This document shows positions 58,700-64,000 of a stretch of DNA of 64,000 nt, piece by piece. The stretch's first letter is position 1; each line of letters begins with the position of its first letter. This stretch comes from Fomitopsis serialis (taxonomy: Eukaryota; Basidiomycota; Agaricomycetes; Polyporales; Fomitopsidaceae). Where the stretch lies: positions 397,965 through 461,964 of the forward strand of contig NW_025954984.1 of NCBI RefSeq assembly GCF_022376445.1. Reading direction: 5' to 3'. The notes under the pieces are model-generated. The model was not told where the DNA came from and did not search any database. It saw only the letters and a list, made by a program, of their open reading frames with translations. The translations under genes and the position numbers were made by a program.

Positions 58700-59220
58700 G
58701 ACTCGTCCGAGGATGCTCCTGATGTGTCCACATTCGCACAGGCAAAATCGAAGAAGAAGTACAAGCCGGTCGCACTCAAGACGAGACCTGTTCTCGGGTC
58801 CGTCCCCGAACAGTTTCGTATCGTTCGCGACATCAAGGGAGATCCGCTCTCTACGATGCGTGAACTCAACCCCAACCCACCTCCTTTCAAGCCCGAAGGT
58901 CGCTACACGGCCGAAAGGGCAGCTGTCTCGGATAAACTGCACGACGATGATCTGTTACAACCCGCCGAACGCGATCTACTTCACCACTTCATGGCTACGA
59001 ACAACGACGCGTTCGCGTGGTCAGACAACGAACGTGGCAACTTCAAGTCCGAATATTTCCCACCCATAGATTTCCTGTGATCCCGCACACGCCCTGGGTC
59101 CAGAAGAACATCCCTATCCCTCCTGGTCTGTACAAGGAGGTCTGCTCGATGATTCGTCGCAAGATTGACTCAGGAGTCTACGAACCTTCGAACTCGTCGT
59201 ACCGTTCGCGATGGTTTTGA
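58700..59220 (+). pseudogene. Gypsy reverse transcriptase, N-terminal part only
   Basis: AERDLLHHFMATNNDAFAWS and FKSEYFPPI lead, after a frame change, into PHTPWVQKNIPIPPGLYKEV and IDSGVYEPSNSSYRSRWF, the standard entry into gypsy RT. The polymerase core (YxDD) is absent because the copia LTR starts at 59221. Confidence 0.75.
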
Positions 59221-59661
59221 TGCAACCAACAGAGCGAGCACGAGTCGTCAGGCTGTAGCAAACAGACGACGACCTCAGATCGTGCTCGGGAAGACGAGGC
59301 AAGAACTGGATTGGCATACCTGTAGCAAACAGACGACGACTACGAAGTAAGTGAGTACAGGTATGCGAGACACAAAAGCTAACTACTCACCCTCAGATCG
59401 TGCTCGGGAAGACGAGGCAAGAACTGAGGGTGCGAACGCGGCGCGAGGGTATAAGTGGGCGAGCGAGCGAGTTAGGTACGAGATACGAGACTGTCCGTAA
59501 ATGGTAATGAATGTACGGATGCGCACGCGGGCACGGCGGGATAAGAGAACGGAACGGCGCATCGGACAGCACGTAAGCAGCATGCAGTAAAGAACGAAAA
59601 ACGGGTATAGTACGAAGCCGGAGAGCCGGCGAGGACGACGTACGGATTGTCGGCTCCAACA
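59221..59661 (-). repeat. Copia 3' LTR, about 441 bp, with an internal spliced-looking duplication
   Basis: Begins TGTTGGAGCCGACAATCC on the minus strand immediately after the polypurine tract and ends ...GGTTGCA at the junction with gypsy RT, obeying the TG...CA rule. The 3' boundary is inferred from where the gypsy coding sequence stops. Inside it, 59253-59308 and 59320-59426 are copies of one segment, the second containing 51 extra bases with intron-like ends. Confidence 0.7.
59340..59390 (-). other. Putative 51-nt intron within the copia LTR
   Basis: On the minus strand it runs from GTGAGTAGTTAGC to TTACTTCGTAG, with GT and AG ends, a consensus GTGAGT donor and CTTAC/CTCAC branch-like words near the acceptor. 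The flanking 36 and 20 bases recur at 59253-59308 joined exactly without it. Confidence 0.7.
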
Positions 59662-59674
59662 CTCCCCCTCAATC
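59662..59674 (-). promoter_or_regulatory. Copia polypurine tract
   Basis: GATTGAGGGGGAG on the minus strand, directly between the pol stop codon and the LTR start, where the plus-strand primer for reverse transcription is expected. Confidence 0.85.
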
Positions 59675-62600
59675 CTAAACGAGTCCGAGTGCAGCCGCAA
59701 AGTGCTTGACTTTGGGACTCGGTAGCGCCTTCGTGAGCGCGTCGGCAACCATCTCGTCGGTCGGGCAGTAAACGAGTGTGAGCTTCTTGTCGGCGATGAC
59801 CCAGCGAATGAAGTGAAAGCGGATGTCAATGTGTTTCGTACGGGCGTGGTACTGGTGGTCCTGGGTGAGTGCGATGGCGCCGAGGTTGTCAGAGTTAAGC
59901 GGGATGGGCTCCGTGAACGGCGCGAAGACCTGGCCAATAAGGGAGCGTAGCCAAAGGGCCTCCTTCGACGCATGCGTGATGGCGACGTACTCCGATTCAG
60001 TCGTGGAGAGAGAGATGATCTCCTGGCGTTTCGATGCCCAAGAGACCGCGCCGCCGTCGATGAGGAAAGCGTACCCAGAGATCGCCTTGCGATCCTCGTG
60101 CATCGACCCATCTGCGTCGGTGTACCCAACGAGGTCGAGCGAGATGGCACCGTAGGTGAGCTTCAGCTTCTTCGTTCCAGCGAGGTAGCGAAAACGCGTT
60201 TGACAGCTTCCCAGTGAGCGCGCCCAGGGTTCTGCGAGAAACGAGCAAGGATAGAGACGGCGTAGGTGATGTCAGGACGAGTGCCAGCGACGCGTACATG
60301 AGCGAGCCAACTGCCTCTCGGTACGGGATGTTGCGCATCTCCGCGGCTTCGGCGGTCGTCTGCGGCGACTGTGTGGCAGACAGCTGAACGTGCGGGTCCA
60401 TCGGCGAGGACACGGGCGCGCGTCTTCGAGGTTGTACCGCCGCAGGATCGACTCGATGTACGCTACCTGCGAAGCGAGAGGGTCCGGGCCTCGCGATCAC
60501 GCTCAACAGCGAAGCCGAGGATCCAATGGATCTCTCCTTCGTCCGTGATCTCGAAGTCCTTCCGTAGGTTCGTTTTCACCTCATCCATAAGCCCTACTGA
60601 CGCGACAATCGTCAGGTCGTCAACGTGTACGCCCATTGCAATGAGCTTGCCGCGCTCCGAGCGGTAGAACACGGCCTGGTCCACGTCACATGCGGACATG
60701 CGGAGGCGCTTCTGCAAGACGCCGCGCAGCTTCTGGTGCCAGTTCCGCGCGCTCTGGCGAAGGCCGTACAGCGGGCGCAGCAGGCGCAGTACGAGGGACT
60801 TATCCTCGGTGAGTGTCAGACCTGGCGGCAGTGCCATATAGATGACCTCGTTCTCCTCGAACTCGCCATTCAGGTATGCACTCTTAATGTCCACCTGGTG
60901 CACATCGAGGTCGTGGCGCGCTGCAAACGCAAGCAGGGTCCGAATGGACGCCATCTTCGCAACGGGCGCGTAGGTGTCGAAGAAGTCAACTCCGGGCACC
61001 TGTGAGAAGCCGCGGGCAACGAGGCGTGCACGGTAACGGTAAACGCTTCCGGCTGCGTCTTTCTTCGCATGGAAAACCCATCGGCAACTGACGATATTCG
61101 CGCCCGGCGGGGGCCGCTCGAGACGCCACGTCCCGTGCGCTTCGAGCGCGCGCAGCTCTTCCTGCATCGCCTCCTGCCAGCGCAGCCATTCCGGCCTGCG
61201 TTTTGCTTCCGCCAGCGACTGGGGGTCCAAGCCCTCGACCTCAGCAATCTGCGCGGCCATGGCAGCGCCTGAGACCTCTTCAAGCAGCTCGGCAGCACTG
61301 TCCTCAACTGGGACCTGCACACCGCGAGGTACGTCGCTATCTGCGCCCTTGCCAGTGAGGATGTCACTGACTTTCTGCGACGGCTTGCGGACGCGCGTTG
61401 GCCGTGGCGCTGGCGGCGGTTCAGGGATCTCGGGCTTAGGAGAAGCGGGCGGTGTAGATGGCCGACAGCGGGTTCGTCAGAGACTCGTTATCAGAGTCGG
61501 AGGAGTCGGCGGTGGATGCGGGCTTGCCATTGCCCGGCTCCTGCTCCCCTCAAGCTCGACATCCTCGACGACAGCTGGCGGCGAGCTATCGCCGAAACGA
61601 ACATTCCGCTCGACGGTAATGCGGTGAGCCTCCTCCCAATAAACTCGGTGGCCTTTGCTCTGACTGTCGTACCCGACCCATCGCGCAGCTTCGCGCGCAC
61701 GCCGATCTTCCCAGTCGACGTGTCGTGTACCCAAACACGGCAACCCCAGATGGGCAGGCCTACTAGGGTGGGCGGGCGTCCATTAACAGCCTCGAACGGT
61801 GTCCTGCCGCCGAGCGCTTTGGTGGACGTGCGGTTCTTCAACCACACAGCATGCATCACAGCCTCCCCCCAGAGGTTCGCTGGCATCCCGGATGCGATCA
61901 ACATCGCCCGGGTCTTCTCCATCAGCGTGCGGTTAGGCGTTCCGACACGCCTGCCTCCTCGTGCGTATCATGCACGGAGAGCTTCTGCGTGATGCCGCGC
62001 GCCTCGAGGTGAGTCTTAAACTCTTCGCTGAGATACTCGCCGCCGCGGTCGGTGTTTAATACCTTCAGCCGCTTGCCATGGTGGTTCTCCAGCCACGCCT
62101 CGAACGCCTTAAAGGCTTCAAAGGCTTCGCTCTTCAGACGCAGCAGGTAAGCTAACGTCCAGCGTGTCGCATCATCCGTAAAGCTGATGTAGTGCTTCCG
62201 ACCACCAAGCGTAGCGACCCGACCAGGGCCCCACAGGTCAGATGGTCTCGTCACCAAGCTCGTCCGCACGGTCACCTTCGCGCACGGCAGGGACCGACTT
62301 CCGTGTCGACTTGGCACGGATGCAAACTTCGCAAGTCTCGGGTTCGTCCGACGGCACCAGGGCAACTCCGGTGATGCGTCCTCCAGACACAAGCTCTCGT
62401 ATCGCACGCGGCGCGATATGACCAACCGGCGGTGGAGGTCCATCACGTAAGCTTTTCACCTTGGCCGCGGCATTAGCTGACCCAGTCGAGCGTGGACGAG
62501 TGACCAGATACAGGCCACGAGACTTCGGGATGGCGCCGATGGTGCGCCCATCCTTGTCGGCGAGAATACACTGCCCGCCGGCGAACGTTGCAGAGTACCC

Positions 62601-62975
62601 GGCGTCATCGATCCGCCCAATCGAGATGAGGTTAAACCCCAGCGCAGGTGTGTACAGGACCTGCGTCAAGCGGATCTGCGAGCTCGACGCAGTGTTGTTA
62701 GGCACGGAGACAATCATGTCCCCAACACCAGTAGCTTCGAAGTGCTGCTGGTTCGCGGCGTTAAGCGTCTGCGGTTTGATCTCGCGGAAGGAAAGGAAAT
62801 CCTCCCGATACGGCGACATGTGGTGACTCGCGCCCGAATCGTACAAGTCAACGGGGGTAGATTCGGCGGCAACGAAGGCGGCAGTGGTCACAGCAGAGGT
62901 ACTGTACATGGCAGGATCATCATCCTGGGCAGGTTCGCGAGGCTGAGCTAACTCTTCGTCCATGCCAGGCGCCAC
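59675..62975 (-). pseudogene. Copia pol: protease, integrase, reverse transcriptase, RNase H; frameshifted
   Basis: Domains from right to left: protease LYDSGASHHMSPYREDF; a GAG-pre-integrase stretch ending CEVCIRAKSTRKSVPA; integrase core SDLWGPGRVATLGGRKHYIS, FTDDATRWTLAYLL and LNTDRGGEYLSEEF; integrase C-terminal part GRTPFEAVNGRPPTLVGLPI; RT (61320-60463) CRWVFHAKKDAAGSVYRYRA, LDVHQVDIKSAYLNGEFEE, RPLYGLRQSARNWH and the catalytic MGVHVDDLTI; RNase H ISGYAFLIDGGAVSWASKRQ with STTESEYVAI and HIDIRFHFIRWVI. Stop at 59675. Frame changes occur near 62250, 61940, 61700, 60480 and 60250-60150. Each domain is well preserved between them, so the copy is young or the breaks are sequence errors. Confidence 0.85.
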
Positions 62976-63008
62976 GTCTCGGCGGTCACGACTCCCGGAT
63001 CATCTACC

Positions 63009-64000
63009 TCAACGTCGTCCAGCCAGTTGGCAACAGCATGAGACGAGCGGTGATCGGGACGGGCGTGGGGACAGGAGCATCCTCCCCATTGTGCGAAGAC
63101 TCGGAGTCCGTCGTGCTCGACACCGTCTGCAACGACGGCATAGAGTTTGCGTCCGACGGCGTGTCCGACTGCTCGGTAAGCCCAGTGATGTCGGAGCGTG
63201 CATCGTCATCAACAGACCAGCCGACTCATCATCCGACGAGTCAGAGTACACGAACTCCTTCGGGAGCGAGATGTAGGCGGACCATGCGCCGCAACTTCAT
63301 CGAGCGAGGCGACAGCGGCAGTGGTGGCGGCGTTCGCGTTGCCGTTCTTCGGCTTCGCAGAGGTGGATTTCGACGCATCGGGCTTGGACGTGGCAGATGA
63401 GTCTTTCCCTTCGCGTCGCTATCCTGCTTCGGACTAGGACACTGATCCTGGCGATGACCTTTCCCACCACAGTTCCAACAACGCCGACCGGCTTCTGCGG
63501 ACCACGGCGCCCCTTCGGCTCGGCTTCTCTGTCGATATGACGCTGGCGGCGACACCGGCGTCCTTCTGCTTCGCCTTAGCCTTCTGGCTCCCACTGGTAC
63601 GACGGTCCCACTCCTCGAGTGCGATCTCCATCAGAGTCGTCGCCTTGATGGCAGGAGCTTCCTCGGTAGGCGTATCCGAGTCAGCGAGTGGCGAGGTAGC
63701 AGATGACGAGGTCTGGAAACCATGAGCGAGCTTCGCAGTGGCAGAGACTTGAGAAACGAAAGTCGACATGTCGTCGGGCAGGAAATTGATGATCAAGGCA
63801 GCATACTCGGCCTCACTGACCGTGATGTCGTTTGTCAGGAGCTCCTCGTACTTGACGCGCACACGATCAAGCTCGGTGTGGAGATTCGCGCCAGCCGTCG
63901 CACGCATAGTCAAGAATTGGGTACGAAGGTTTGCGCGCAAGAGAAGCGACTTCGAGTGAACTCCTGGATGATCGCGGCCCAGATGGCGGCGGCTGTGCCT
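63009..64000 (-). pseudogene. Copia gag, partial, frameshifted
   Basis: The UBN2/Gag-like helical region reads ANLHTELDRVRVKYEELLTN and AALIINFLPDDMSTFVSQ. A CCHC zinc knuckle, CWNCGGKGHRQDQC, lies near 63.48 kb in another frame. The N-terminal part runs off the right edge. Confidence 0.75.

Larger units (their letters stand above)
54823..59220 (+). mobile_element. Ty3/gypsy-type LTR retrotransposon, 3' part displaced by a copia insertion
   Basis: In order on the plus strand: a possible LTR/leader (TATATA at 54944-54949, tandem repeat at 55024-55114), gag from 55996, an aspartic protease near 57.9-58.3 kb, and the start of reverse transcriptase at 58.9-59.2 kb. The coding region is spread over several frames. 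The element stops abruptly after the RT motif SNSSYRSRWF at 59218, where the copia LTR begins, so the rest of pol and the 3' LTR should lie beyond the copia element, outside the window. The left boundary is uncertain and may extend to about 53.8 kb, since the TTCGAA-rich composition starts there. Confidence 0.7.
59221..64000 (-). mobile_element. Ty1/copia LTR retrotransposon, 5' end beyond the window
   Basis: On the minus strand, right to left: gag with a zinc knuckle, protease (DSGASHHM), integrase, reverse transcriptase, RNase H, polypurine tract and 3' LTR. The domain order with integrase before RT defines copia. It is inserted in the opposite orientation inside the gypsy RT gene. Pol is split over at least five frames. 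The 5' LTR and the gag start lie past 64000. Confidence 0.9.

Overview
The window looks like nuclear DNA of a filamentous basidiomycete, most likely an agaricomycete (mushroom or polypore). Genes are dense, GC-rich and cut by many 46-65 nt GT-AG introns with CTNAC/CTAA-like branch sites. Several families are ones I associate with agaricomycetes: ankyrin/MYND and DUF4470/MYND proteins, DUF6589 proteins and RecQ-like repeat helicases. No prokaryotic, organellar, CRISPR, rRNA or tRNA signal was found. All identifications come from reading the sequence; nothing was searched against a database.

From about 0.9 to 45.7 kb the window is ordinary gene-rich DNA. In order: a Ser/Pro-rich nuclear-type protein (1.5-5.1 kb, +), a PrpF-like isomerase (-), the mitochondrial Lon protease (-), a cytochrome b5-like protein (-), some small weak genes, a disordered protein possibly related to Whi5/Nrm1 (-), a WD40/DUF2415-type protein (-), a Crz1-type calcineurin-responsive zinc-finger factor (-), two tandem ankyrin/SEC-C-like/MYND proteins (+), a disordered acidic protein (+), a short-chain dehydrogenase (+), a peroxisomal SCPx-type thiolase (+) and a DUF4470/MYND protein (+). 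Exon joins were checked by phase for the larger genes.

From about 46.5 kb to the end the window is repeat and transposon territory. It holds a RecQ-like helicase with two in-frame TGA stops, a coding minisatellite, C-rich and G-rich tracts flanking a CYP51 fragment, an intron-bearing RPN2 (proteasome) fragment, a truncated DUF6589 gene, an intact spliced 262-residue orphan ORF, and a Ty3/gypsy element (+) whose reverse transcriptase is cut by a Ty1/copia element (-) that runs off the right edge.

Two things stand out. The copia 3' LTR contains two copies of one segment that differ by exactly one canonical 51-nt GT-AG intron, so one copy looks like a spliced, reverse-transcribed version of the other. 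Second, single-base frameshifts recur in otherwise well conserved host genes (Lon, the Crz1-type factor, an ankyrin/MYND protein, the SDR, the DUF4470 protein and others). Nearly all are missing bases, often in C or G runs, which points to uncorrected indels in the assembly at least as much as to gene decay.
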